Below, piece by piece: positions 24,433 to 36,500 of a DNA stretch of 64,000 nt. Origin of the DNA: Candolleomyces eurysporus. Lineage: Eukaryota > Basidiomycota > Agaricomycetes > Agaricales > Psathyrellaceae. The translations under genes were made by a program, and so were the position numbers. Every line of letters begins with the position of its first letter. Positions within the stretch are counted from its first letter, which is position 1. The notes under the pieces are model-generated. The model was given only the letters and a program-made list of their open reading frames with translations. It was not told the DNA's origin and made no database searches. The stretch is from the NCBI GenBank assembly GCA_027579435.1, contig JANBPK010001195.1, positions 62,001-126,000 of the forward strand, read 5' to 3'.

Positions 24433-26070
24433 TTACACCCGTCCAAGCACATCGGTGTGAATCTTCTGCCACCTCTTGCTGATCTCCTCAATGGCAAATT
24501 CTGCAGGCATCACATAGGTGATGTCAGCGAGAAATGCCGTTCCAGACCAACCGGTCAAGAGGCCAAGAATCCGACCTTCGTTGTCAAACACAGTTGCACC
24601 AGAATCGCCTCCAGGCTTGTTAAACATTCTTGTCTCGGGGCGTTGATCGTACTGGAAGATACCCCATTCCAAGGCCCTGAACTTCTTCATGTTGGGGCCG
24701 GTGGCGAGGTAGGTTCGGAGTGAAGGTAGATTATTGGCTTTCCCAAACGTCACGCTAGACCTTGCGCCTCTCTTGCTGACCGCGAGACATCCGGTATCGT
24801 CCCCACTGTCCGACAAGGACTTCGTCTTGAGATTAACCATCTCGTCCACAGGAGTGACGCCGTTGAGCTTTTGTATTCCATCGCCAATAGGCTTGAAGTC
24901 GTAAATGTAGGCTAAAAACCTGGGCTCGGGGCTCCCCCAGACGACCGCGTTGCCCAGAAAGTTCTTGGTGTCCAGACGCGATTGATCGACTTCGCAGACG
25001 CACACGTCCAGTGTGTATTCCTGGGGTGGCATTCCAGCGCCAAGAGGTGGGGAATACACGACATGGCCAATAACACGATTGCAAGGGTCCTCCCAGGGAT
25101 TTAAGGCGAGGATCTCACTCTTGATCTCCTCGATCTGTCTCTGGAAGGTCTTGCATTCATCCTTTTGCGCCTCGATCTTGTCTCCCTCCAGCTTTTCCAC
25201 GTTTCCGAGCCGCTCCAAACAACGTGTAACCTTTGCCCCCAAGTCTTTGATGTCACGCACCCCTTTTTCTCGCAGGAGTTTCAAGGTTGCAGCGCACGGC
25301 TGAAAGATCCCTATACGTGGCTCGGTGGACTTGTATTCCAGATTTTCCTCTCCCGAGTTGAAAGGGAAAACGACGTGACGACAGGTGAGGAAGTATAATT
25401 TCTCGGGGTCTTCGTTAGCCACGACGTAAAATCCACGGGTTCCTTCAACGTCGGGGGTGCGAGTAGTTACGATCGATGTTCCAAGTGTGGAGGTGGTGGG
25501 GACTCGAAATTCGGCTGCGTCGTTGCTGCTGGGTGCTGGCTCCTGGAGCTTGAGCGGGCCAGCGCTCGAGAAGCACTCCGCCTCTCGGATCAAACATTCG
25601 ACGTCGTCAATGCCATGCTCGGATAGGAGGGCCTTGCACGCTACCACGACCTCAACACCTTTTTCGAAAGAGAAGGTCTCCGGCTTGATAGCAATGGCCA
25701 GAGCTCGATGGCCCACCGTGGTTTTATCGCCAACATAATTGAACTTTACTCGTTCTACAACCCTGATCGGATCAATGGTCGTGAATTCCACAGACATGGA
25801 ATCCAGAAGCTCGACCATCTTCTCCCTTTTGGAGGCGTTGAGCCAGAAAGCCGCGAGACGCTCGTGATAGCCAACGTTTACGAGGTACCGTTGTGTTGGC
25901 CAGCCATCCCCTCCTCCCACAATCGTCGCCCATGGGCGTGTGGATGAGTCAGACCTAGCGATCAATACGGTCCTGGAAGTCTGCCCATAAAAGTAGCCAA
26001 AGGCCTCTTCTTTCGAAATCACGCATGGTGGTGCGGATGAGGTGAGAGATGGTTGAGGAGGAGGAGTCAT
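24433..26070 (-). CDS. Trypsin-like (chymotrypsin-fold) peptidase domain protein
   Basis: A single exon of 545 codons with no break. The C-terminal two thirds look like a chymotrypsin-fold peptidase: a His in YFLTCRHVVFPF (about residue 230), an Asp candidate in EYTLDVCVCEVD (about 360) and a Ser in NKPGGDSGATVFDNEGRILGLL (about 495), which together would make the catalytic triad. The N-terminal 190 residues are extra and unrecognised. A charged, possibly coiled-coil segment (LGNVEKLEGDKIEAQKDECK) interrupts the fold between the His and Asp. No signal peptide is visible, so the protein is probably intracellular. Similar proteins are familiar from Agaricomycete genomes, where peptidase domains of this type also occur attached to STAND proteins; a role in self/non-self responses is inference only. 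Confidence 0.75.
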   Translation of the reverse strand: MTPPPQPSLTSSAPPCVISKEEAFGYFYGQTSRTVLIARSDSSTRPWATIVGGGDGWPTQRYLVNVGYHERLAAFWLNASKREKMVELLDSMSVEFTTIDPIRVVERVKFNYVGDKTTVGHRALAIAIKPETFSFEKGVEVVVACKALLSEHGIDDVECLIREAECFSSAGPLKLQEPAPSSNDAAEFRVPTTSTLGTSIVTTRTPDVEGTRGFYVVANEDPEKLYFLTCRHVVFPFNSGEENLEYKSTEPRIGIFQPCAATLKLLREKGVRDIKDLGAKVTRCLERLGNVEKLEGDKIEAQKDECKTFQRQIEEIKSEILALNPWEDPCNRVIGHVVYSPPLGAGMPPQEYTLDVCVCEVDQSRLDTKNFLGNAVVWGSPEPRFLAYIYDFKPIGDGIQKLNGVTPVDEMVNLKTKSLSDSGDDTGCLAVSKRGARSSVTFGKANNLPSLRTYLATGPNMKKFRALEWGIFQYDQRPETRMFNKPGGDSGATVFDNEGRILGLLTGWSGTAFLADITYVMPAEFAIEEISKRWQKIHTDVLGRV

Positions 26071-26739
26071 AGCGTCTTTTAGCTTGATGGAGCGAGAGTG
26101 AGGACAGGAAAAGGTTCAGGGCATTGGCAAGTCTTAGTTGGACCCCATTTTTGAAAATTTGTCACGTCTATGATCGATCAAAAGTTTGCCCTCGCGTTGG
26201 CACCCCTCCCAATTCGGAGCTACGATGTCCAAAGCTGGTAATCACCTTGTTTTACGGTGTCAAAGCGTGAGCCCACAAACCAGGCTCTAGCCCTTTAGAA
26301 AGTGCATCTCAAGTGGAGACACTTGAACTTTAAAGGGATGCTTCTTCCTAGTACAGTGACATAACTGAGGTCGTCACCGTACTGCGGAAGTTGAAGGTGG
26401 ATCGCGAGTTTCGACTGAACCCACTGGTAGTCTGGATACTGTACGTATATAAGATAAGAACTTGCATCATTTTAGGCTTTTTGGATGGCGCTAGTGAGTA
26501 ACTGGGCTACTGGGATAGATAAACAACGTTGCATCAATTAATATTCGGAATGGCTCTCGTGCACTACAAAGGATGTACGTATAGCGTTATCCAATTTTAA
26601 TCCATCAAAAAGAAGAATCTCGAAAAGAGTAAAGTATGTACAAAAGATAAAACATGAAAACCATCAGGAGTCATACATGAAGCATCTCAAAAAAANCCGC
26701 TCCGCAGTTCTCGTACAATCGTGAATCGTGAATACCACA
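26071..26739. other. Intergenic, no gene seen
   Basis: This is the upstream region of the peptidase gene and the 3' flank of the KEN-box gene; an N at 26696 follows an A run. No open frame with supporting features. Confidence 0.45.
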
Positions 26740-27562
26740 TCATTCGCTACAATCATCACGACCATCATCAGACTCCGAGTCCTCGCTGCTCGAGTCGGAC
26801 ACCTCCACCACATCGGCACCCTCAGAGGCGCTGTCGGAATCCGAGTCATCCGACTCCTCGCGAGCCTGGACGACCTTCAGCAACCCCTCAGAGGCTTCAG
26901 CAGGCACCAGTGGCACCTCTTCATTTCCCGGCTTCTTCTCGAGAGGACCCTTCTCCTCGTGTCGACCACGATCTTCCCCACGAGGCAGCTTAATGATATG
27001 GGCCGGTGGCGCAACTTGCAGGCCCAGCTTCTCCTTCAAGGTTTCCGGAACGCTGGCACGGATCGAGTAGGTCGACGAATAAAACCTGGCGCCAGTGGCT
27101 CCGTTCCTCCTGGCCGAACCGAGCGAGACCAAACGGAAGGGGGGNTACGTTCTCCTTGTTCCCCTCCGAATCAAACTCCTCCGCGACCTGCGTGCCCTTG
27201 GCACCCCCACCCTGCTTCAAAATCGGGCTCCCCGAAAAGCTCCTTCCAACCTTCTTCTGTTGATTGCTCAGAGATGAGCCACTGAGAATGGCCGCCGGTG
27301 CAGACTTGCGTCGCGCGGTGGTGGTGGTGGCCGGAGACCCTATGGTCTGAGTGGCACCGAGAGCAGTGGTGGTCGTCCTACTGGGTCGACGCGGCGCGGC
27401 GTTGAGCGAAGGCTTCGCGTTCGCGGACGTGGACTTGGCTGAGGTCTTCTTCGACTGGGGGGAGACGCGCAGAGAGGGCGGACTGTTCTCGCAGTCCACC
27501 GATCTCGCAGCGAGGGTAGAGGAGGCGGCACGAGGGTTCACAGACCGGGTCCTTCCTGACAT
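26740..27562 (-). CDS. Disordered basic/acidic protein with a KEN box, unrecognised
   Basis: Removing the N at 27145 gives one uninterrupted exon of 822 nt (273 aa) from MSGRTRSV to an acidic end. With the N kept, the frame ends early in sequence lacking the acidic tail. The first half is Ser/Thr/Ala/Arg-rich and basic. The middle has SEGNKENVPPFRL, a textbook KEN box (the degron read by the APC/C adaptor Cdh1). A possibly folded or short-motif segment follows (RFYSSTYSIRASVPETLKEKLGL, nearly as long as the useful motif allows). The last 50 residues are Ser/Asp/Glu repeats. The layout suggests a nuclear, cell-cycle-regulated protein, but I recognise no family and assign no function. Confidence 0.65.
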
Positions 27563-28591
27563 ACTTCTAAACTTTCCGATCGAAGAAATGACGCGTGAAT
27601 TGGGGTGGGGGGAGGGCGTTGAGAGGAGGTAGGTGTCGCGAGGTAGAGGGATGGGGGAGTCAAGGACGCGACTGAGAGCTCTACTTATAGAACTTCAGGC
27701 TAGCTAGCAACCGCCACGGGAAGAGGTGAGGTTGTGGCAAAGAGGTAGGAACGCCTCGAGCAATGGTCCTATTGAACCTCGCAACCTTTGTGTCGGCATT
27801 CAAAACAAACACGTTGGGTGGGGAAACTCGACGCCTCGTGTTTCTTTGTCACCACCCTGTTTCGTCGCGTACGATCGCCACTTGAAGTAGAGAATGTAGT
27901 ACGATCTGATTCGGGATCAAACCGCCACTGACGTGAATGACGTTTCGACTCTTGTCGCGAACGAGGACACTGGGCCCAAGTAACGTATGTCAAATGGAAG
28001 AATTCATGCATACCTGGTCAATGAGTCATCCATTAAGGATGATTAACGTGCATCTAGCGTACAAAGCACGCGTCGCGACGCGACAATGGTGACATGCAAT
28101 ATAATCTAATGTCCTGAATGTACTAGTACTGTGTCGTACAGACTTTTGGGATATGTACATTCAACAGAAAACGCGTTCAACGCCCAACGAGAATCCAAAT
28201 GAGTGGCAAAAANTTCTAATGGTGAGGAGCAAAGGAAAAGTGTTTGATGAAATGCAAATTACTTAAAACAACGAAAACGGACGCAACCAAATCGAAGGGC
28301 GAATAGTACTAGGTAAGAAACCGGTTGCGTCCAAATAATAGCTATATGATACATTTATCGCAATAAGTATGCAAGGAAAAGCGAATCAAAAAAGACGTGA
28401 ATAATAATGTAAAGTTAAGAGTTTGTTCCTTAGATATTGTTACTTCTTCCAGAATGCCGATGATGAGGGGATGCGTCAAAAGTGCAGATGGATGAGGAAA
28501 TGGGGGAGAGCAACAGGTTATGCGAACGGCGTGGTAATGCGAGAGAGAGAGAGATGCTTGATGACGGCAACATAACAATCATGCGATAAGG
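27563..28591. other. Intergenic about 1 kb, no gene seen
   Basis: This separates the KEN-box gene promoter from the 3' end of the full-length HMG-CoA reductase gene. It is AT-rich with an N after an A run at 28213. No frame shows features of a gene. Confidence 0.45.
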
Positions 28592-31500
28592 TTATCGAGA
28601 ATACGGCGGCAACGACCCCATCGACGACGACGGAGTCAAGGGCGCCGCTGGAAAGCCACCATTGATCTTCTTCTTTTCATCCTGCTTCTTCGGTGAAGAG
28701 ACGGCCGACATCCCGAGACTATTGATGACATGACCAGGGGTTCCTGGGACGGATGGGGCGGGGGTGTTTGCTACACTCCTGTTGTGGGCCATGTGCGCTC
28801 TGATCAAGTGGCCGGCAGCCAGCGCGCTGAGCAAACTGAGTTCACCAGCCATCACGGCAGCAGCGATGATCCTTGCCAAACGTTGAGCATTCTGTCCGGG
28901 GTGGCTTGGATGGGCGCCCTTGATACCGAGCATCTCGAGGACAGCTCCCTGGGGTGCGAGAACGGTTCCACCACCAACGGTGCCGACCTCAATGGAGGGC
29001 ATAGTGATAGTCACAAGCAAGTCCTCGCCATTGTTAGTCCTAAAAGAAACAGTCAGTTAGCACCGCGTAACAAGATATCCCATAGAAAATAACACTCACG
29101 CTTCCATCAAGGTCATGCAATTCGAACTCTCAACATTCTGCGCAGGATCCTGACCCGTAGCCAAGTACATCGCCGTCAAGATATTCGCCGCATGCGCATT
29201 GAAACCCCCAACACTCCCCGCCATCGCGCTGCCCACCAAGTTCTTCTTGATATTCAGGTTAACCAGCGCCTCCACCGTCGTCTTCAACACGGTCTTGACA
29301 ACCTTGCCCGGAATAACCGCCTCGGCAACAACGCTCTTTCCACGCCCATCAATCCAGTTAATCGCAGCAGGCTTCTTATCCGTGCAGTAATTGCCCGAAA
29401 GCGCGAGGACGACCATCTCGGGGTAAAACGTCTGCATCGCCTCCAGCGCCTTCTCCGTCCCCTTGCTGATCATGTTCATCCCCATCGCATCTCCCGTCGC
29501 CGTCTTGAACCGGACAAACAGCGTCCTCCCAGCCATGGCCGTCTTCAAGCTCGTAAGCCTTGCGAACCTTGACGTCGACTCGAACGCCTCCTTGATGATC
29601 GCATACCCGTCTTCGCTCGCGATCCACTCCTTGGCGTGCGCAGCCATGACGACCGAGGGGAAATCGATAGCAGGGCCACGCGTCATCCCATCCTGCAGCA
29701 GCGCAGTCGTAACTCCTCCACCGGCGTTCAGGGCCTTGCATCCTCTCGAAGTGGACGCGACGAGCGTGCCTTCAGCGGTAGCCATCGGGATGGGGAACGA
29801 CACGCCATCAACAGTCAACGGACCAGCAACACCAAGCGGGAGGGGGATATACCCAACGACGTTCTCGCAGCACGCACCCAACACCCGCCCGTAATCGTAG
29901 TCCTTGTGGGGAATGTCCGACGCTTCGAGAGACTTGGTCGCCGAAGCGCGCGAGATGAGCGCACGTCGGATCCGGACAGCCCTCTCCAGCTCCATCGGTC
30001 CATTGCCGAGCACCTTCTCCAAAGCATATGCCGCGATCTTGCCGTTGGTAGCGAGGAGGATGACTTCTTCGTCGTTGAGGAGGGCGAGCGACTTGCTGAG
30101 GGGGCGGGGTCCATTCTCGAATACTTCAAGACACTCTTCGAACGAGCGGACTTCTTCCGAGGGTGGAACCAAGATCTCCTGATCCTCCTGGTCCGACGAA
30201 GACGACCCATCCGACGACGACGAAGGTGGTGTAGGCTGGTTGATAGCAGCAGCAGCGCTCAAAACGGTCTTGCTCGTAATCGTAAGCCTCCTCTGCGCCT
30301 TGAGCTTCTTATCCACATCATCGAGGTTGAAAGTATTGACGTTGGAAGTGAGCGAGGGCCTGCGAACGAGTGCATGGGACGTAGAGGTGGTGGTGGTCTG
30401 CACGGCGGTGGGCGTAATCGAAGACGCAGCGGATTCATCCTTGACATTGGCAGCTTCCTCTCCTTCACCATCCTCGAACCTCACTCCACCTTTCCCACGA
30501 GCCAAAAGTGCACCGAGACCGTTAACACCGACGCCTAACGCGATCCCTCGGAGGAGGTACCCATTCAGACTGATACTGATAGCAAGCAAGATGACGATCC
30601 ACTTGCTCAGAATCGGGTCACCAACGAGTCTCGACCACGTCGACATGAACGACTCGACCTGCTCGCCCGTCGTCTTCTTGCGACCTTGCACCGTAGATGT
30701 TGAGCCGGGGAACTTGGAGGTGAGCGCAGCGGGGGGGAGTGACGCGAATATGAACCGGGGGTGCGATCTTGAGCATCAGCTGCTTATCGGACGGGATCCT
30801 ATCGAGGCCCAGAGGGAACTCCTCCTCGTCGCCGGTACCGTTGGCCTGGTCATGTTGGAGGTCAGCGGGGCTGACGAAGCCTTCAGCTGTCTCGATGGCC
30901 TTGAGGACGGCGCGAACACCGGGGCTGGTGACATCGACTTTGCGAACACTGTTGAGGCCTGACGAGTATCCACCAAGCGAGCTGGAGGCGTTGCGGGAAG
31001 GGGTGAGGGGTGCGATGAAGTTGAGGACATGCAAAGCCATGAACGAAGCAATCTACACCAATCGGTCGGTAAGTAACCAAGGTCTTTCATTTCACCACGA
31101 TGATATGAAAATAACGCACCAAAAGCAACTTGAGCCTAGCAACGGGATTCTCCGGCTTAACCTGGTCATCGTTTGCCAATCCCGCAACTTTACCCATCCC
31201 ACCCTTCACTCGGACACCCAAACCACGAGCATAGTCTGGCAAGCTGGAACCCTTCTCACCACCCAACAAGGCGCTGGAAATCCTGTGCCTGAGGGTCTGA
31301 GGTTGAGGGCCACTTGGAGGACGAGCCATAGCGGAAGCCAGACCGGCAAGGTTGGTCGAGGAGCCTGATACTGAGCGAACGGACGAGCCCGAATTCGATC
31401 GAGACCGGGTAAGAGCCCTTGCTGTCTTGATTCTTCGAACCTAAAAGTGTATAAAATGAAATGAAAATGAACGAGTGAGTATGAGTGATTATAAGGATAA

Positions 31501-33522
31501 GAGATGATATGGATGTGAGAGAGAGAGAGGAAAGAATGGGAGAAAGGGAAGGATGATGGTACGAGGATGAAAAATGAGGATGAACAGAGGTATGTCCGCA
31601 CATATAGCGTGCTGCTGTGCCCATGGGCAATGCGGAATCCGCGCCGGAATTAATAGACGGGCTATGACGGCACACATGAAACAGGCCTTCGACTCATTCT
31701 CAACCCATTGGCCCTTCTATTCCTGGTTACTTGAATACCCTCGCTAACAATAGAGCGAGGGCGAAGTAACCGGACAAAAAAAAACAGAACCCAATTGGGA
31801 TCTTGCGAACAACATGGGAGGTCAAAGTTGAAGTTCCGCGTCACGTGCAGACACGAAATTTGGCCGCAGAATAGAAAAAGTGGGGGACGGGATAGAACAA
31901 AAGAAAGAAAAAAGGAAAGGAATATCAACTCACCTCAATCATAACACCAAGAATGGCAGCCAGGTACGTGCAAAGCAGAAGACAATCGAGGCCCAAAATC
32001 AATGCAGCCAACGCACAAACCTCCCTCAACCCTCCAACTTTGGAGTTGGCACCAACAACAAGAACGGCAATCTCCAAGAAATAATCCCGGATGATTGGAG
32101 GATAAACCAATGTTAAGCTATCCGTAATGATCTTGGGAGCCGGTTTCAGGCTGGAGGGAGATGGTGAAACAGCAGGGACGTTGAGACTGCCGTTACCACC
32201 ACTTATTGCGTTCCCACTCCCGCGAGCGTGGGTGGCAGGAGCGGAGGATTCAGGCAAGAGAAGATGAGGGTGGGTGAAAACAGCGCGTGCCAAGCGGAGT
32301 GGTTTATCGAAGCCGACGGTACAGACCAAGAAGGGTAAGGCCTCGGTGAGAGTGACGGGGTCAATTGGAATTTTCAGGGCCATTGCGATCGGCAACGCGA
32401 GAAGGAGCGCGAGAATGGCGGCGCTGAGAATGGCGAGAGGCAGCCAGAAAGATGACCCGAGCTGCCTGGACCGGGTGAGGAGCAGGTAGAACGTGATGTG
32501 CATAAGGATGTAGCCTGCCAAAACGAGCATCACGTCGAGAGAATCCGCTTTCTATGGGAAGTAAAAGCCCAGTTAATTCGTGGTATTGATAGAAAAATAG
32601 GAATGCACTAACCTTGGCCAAAGCCCAAAACCTCATAACGAGAATGCCGATAGCATAAGCGACCCATTTCCCGCTCCGCATTTGACCGATATCGACATCG
32701 TCAATGGTAGGATGCTCCACTTCAAATTTGACACCTGCCTCGTCGGTAAACTCGCCGACGGACTTGAGGGTGTTAACCCATTCGTCTCTAGCGCCGGGCA
32801 GGAATGCTAAAGCAACCTGAGCTTGGGAAGATGATGAAGATGAAGCCGAAGAATGATGAGGATGAGGTCGATGGCGCAGGTTGTTGTTAACATGCACAAA
32901 GCAAGGTGCTTCCTTGGCGTCGGAGGAAGAGGTGGGGGTTGGTACACCAGAAGGTGTGACAGGAACGCCGACACTTTTGCCATGTGGTCCATCAGGGCGA
33001 TAGCAGACGGTGGAAAAGGTCTTGCCAGAAACGGTGAACCCATGGGTAAGGTATTGTGTCAAATTGGACGTGGAGGCCAAAAGAGGTCCAGAGGAAAGTG
33101 AAACAGCCTCCTGTTGCGAGGGTTCGTGCGCCTAGGAATAAGGGTCAGAAGGAGATTCACACCCGGAGGATGCTGGAACTTACGTCTTTTGCCCAAGAGT
33201 TCCATACCAAAGCATCAACGTTGAAAACGAGCTGCTGAACCTCGGCCGCAGCAAGGTGGCTCTTCTCGGAGCGATCTCTGGCCCATCTCGACTCCCGGAT
33301 GCCTACCCATTCGCCCATACGATTGAGAACGTACGCGGGGCGGAGGGCAGCATGCGAGACCTTGTGAGTGAGCGGGTCGTAGGAAGGAGAGAGGAAGGCC
33401 GAGTGCTTGATGGCACTGAGAATGTGGAAATAAGCGAGAGTCCCGACGATGGTGAAGAAAACGATGGTTTCAATAGGAGTGTAGGCTGCATGCAGCGCAA
33501 ATGGCCGCAATAGAGCTCGCAT
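28592..33522 (-). CDS. HMG-CoA reductase, full-length, membrane-bound with sterol-sensing domain
   Basis: The ER-anchored rate-limiting enzyme of the mevalonate pathway. Exons: 33522-33184, 33131-32613, 32551-31934, 31440-31120, 31052-29100 and 29039-28592. The N-terminus has membrane segments ([14 protein letters not shown]) and luminal sequence. Exon 3 carries the sterol-sensing region ([49 protein letters not shown]). Further spans are in exon 5 ([27 protein letters not shown]), then a Ser/Thr linker and the catalytic domain with [30 protein letters not shown] and [17 protein letters not shown] 7-G run at 30731-30737 must be one base shorter for the frame to continue ([13 protein letters not shown]). 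Intron 31441-31933 is 493 bp, several times the local norm. The gene is a paralogue of the one at 20753-22510. Confidence 0.92.
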
Positions 33523-36500
33523 GGTGAACGAGCGGTCGATAGATGTTTAGCAGACTACAGCAGTGGAATGGTGTGTCCTGGACGAGTGGGCAACTCCAAG
33601 TTGAATGTGGAGTGCGAGAGTCTGCGTCTAGATGGTGATTGGGGGCGAAAGCAAGGAGCAACCTGGAGGACGTAAGGGTCAGGAACCGACCACAGCCAGA
33701 AGACCAAGGCCCAAGCGGCGGAATGCAGAATAGGGACTGACCTTATAGGGCTTTTATAAGGACCGGCGGTTATTGTCTTCCTAAGGCCTAATCCTGCACA
33801 GGCAGTCCGGTGTTCCAAAGCGGGAGATTGCGTCGATTAGGATTAGTTCAATCGTGATTTCCTTTCGTGTCGTGGTCTTCTTGGGGGTAGGACCTGCGAA
33901 GACACGTCCTGGCTGGGTGTGACGAGGGGGCCCACGTATTCTATAGAGAGTCTAGAAGCGGGCTGACGAGCGTCCCTGTGGCCCTGGGGACGATGTGGTC
34001 GACGTGGAGGGGGTGTGTGCTGGAGCCTGGACGCGTCTGCTGGCGATAGTGGGGCCTGCAATTGTCACGGAGCTAAGGGCCGCTGTCGTCGTCGCTGTCG
34101 GGGCGGGGAAAGACGACGGGGCGAACGGTGGGGAGACAAGGCGCGTAGGCGGAGGGCTCAGGCTATGACTAGAAGAAGGAGGAGGACAAAGAAATGGTTG
34201 TCGTACCACCCAAACTCTCAGCCCACTTGATGATTTGATTTTTGGAATATTTTTCTTTTTCGGTCTGATGGTGTTCCTTTAGTACGCTTTCCGCAATCCG
34301 GATTGGCTAACCTCGTGGATCTCCGATCCGCCCATCGGCCACCTTGCCCCTTTTGATCCCCGGCAGACCGCCCCGCCGATCCCGTTGCTTCCCCCCCAAC
34401 ACCGCCTACCCGGCTGCCTTTTCAACCGTGGATCCTCAACAGGGAGCTGCTCTGCATTCTCACTTCCATCCCAATCGTCATACAAGGCACAGCAGCTGCG
34501 CCACCAACTCATCAGCATCGGAATGTAAATTCGAATGGCTGTGAAATTGGCTGCGAAGCTCAAGGATCACAACCAAGGGCTTACTACAACACTCATTCCG
34601 TCGACGCTGCATTCTCTTGCAACAGCGGTATACCCTTTCGTCACGACCTTTAGCGCTGCATCGGTCCTTGAAGGGATGAATGAAATCACGACGCACTGTG
34701 TTTTGGCGCCAGTAGTACGTGTTTTTCACCTCACCTGACAATACTATTGCTAATTAACTAGACGCTACCTCATCTAACTACACCTCGTGCGTACTATGGC
34801 ATGCTCAAATTCATGATACCGAGCTCTCATAGCAGCTGGAATGTTCACATTTCCTTCATATTCGGCGAATAACTCATCATCATTGAGAGTTCTACTTGGG
34901 CTTAGACGGTCCATACGGCGGCTCTCTCCATCGCCCAAAGCTCTCTCTCCATCTCAAAGCTCGGGCTCCCAGCCACCGTTGATATTTGGTTTAGCATGCT
35001 GTTCCGTCCAATCCATGTTATTCCAATTCTGGCACCGTCACGTCGCCAGGCTCGGGCTCGGGCTCGAGCTCGACTCAAACGCATCTTATCACACCCGAAT
35101 CACAACACTAAAAAACCTCATCACTGATCTGATCTGCTTTTTCCGGAATAACCGCCCAATCCTTACCTGCACACCACACAGGTTTGCTACCATGTATGGG
35201 GGGTCCCACTGGCAACTCCGTCTGGCTTAGGCTGCAACGCAACATCCTCTAACCTCGGACTCAGACTGAGATAGCCTTTTTCTTTTGGAACAAAATATTA
35301 CATGCTTACCCGAGAACTCAATTCTTTCGTGCACTCGTGCTAGTCGGCTGGGCCTCTACCCTTGGTCACAAGTTCTGTTTAGTAATGCACGATACTGGGC
35401 GGCTGACTCGAGAAGCAGAGCACGGGGTGTCCGCACCCTAGCTTTGTACTAGTCACCCTTAAAGTTTTTATCTTTATCTTTAGTGTTGAGCGACCGACCA
35501 CCCACTGTGGAGTGCATGGACCCCCTCGCACCCACATCGTGCCCGCTTCGGCCCTGGAATATAAATGGCGACATTCAGGGTCCCCTGGACGTTCGTTATC
35601 TTCGCCACCCCTGGTGGCATGTACACACTAGACGCCCACAAAGAGCCAACTCCATGCATCCTGACTAAAAGCTTGGCTCTCTCCATGATCTTCGGTTCAT
35701 CTGGCGAGTTGCAAAGGGTTTTGGTTATCGATTTTTGCTCCGACGAGTTTTACTTTTGGTCTTTGGTCTGGTGCTCTCTTCCGCGATAGTGCAGAAACAT
35801 GCCAAATAAATGAAAAAATGACGTATCAGGTACTGGGGGAGTATGTTGTTATCTACAACGTGTTGTGCGCGACAGTGGGAAATATGTGGAATGGAATGGA
35901 ATGGAATGGAACGTATCAAGACTTGTGAACACTCTACCGCTATCTAGTGCAACGCGTCATGCGTCATGCGCGACCCCCTTGAAACTGGTGGCGATATCTG
36001 CTGTAATGCATGAAGGCTCACTTGCGCGCTTGTGCGCACCGGTCTTGGCCGGAAGACTTGGGCTTTCTTTAGGCTTTGTTCTGGGGTCGCGTGGACCCGC
36101 GACTAGATAATTCACCTGCGAAGCGAACAAACTTCAAAGCAGGGTCATTTCGCACATGCGTATCTCTGTCAGCATTACCAGTAATTAGTAGCCTTCATAC
36201 GATTACTTGAGAAGAGCATGGGGTATGTGTAGCGCCCACTCTGGGTCGTTACCTCCATCGTACACGGACTCTCCACAGGGCTCTTTGCGTTCTACTCGCC
36301 GATCTCGCTTCAAGAGCCGATGACGACGGCATTATCTTCGGGATGCTAGACGCCTACGAGTCAGCTCCTTCAGCCACAAAAGCGTCTCGTTAGACTGGCT
36401 CTGTCTTTGGTTTTCACCTTGCGAACGATCTCTTTGAGTGCGACTTGAGCCAATTGCCGTGCGGGAAGGTAGTCCTGAGATGATAAGAAGTTTGCAATGG

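Noticed and set aside
29636..30538. 300-codon plus-strand frame opposite the full-length HMG-CoA reductase
   Set aside because: It lies entirely antisense to a highly conserved catalytic domain, is Arg-rich as expected of a shadow frame, and has no domain or splice support.
20753..33522. Secondary-metabolite cluster around the reductase genes
   Set aside because: No terpene synthase, P450, transporter or cluster regulator lies nearby; neighbours are a zinc-finger protein, a peptidase and a disordered protein. Lys2 is primary metabolism.
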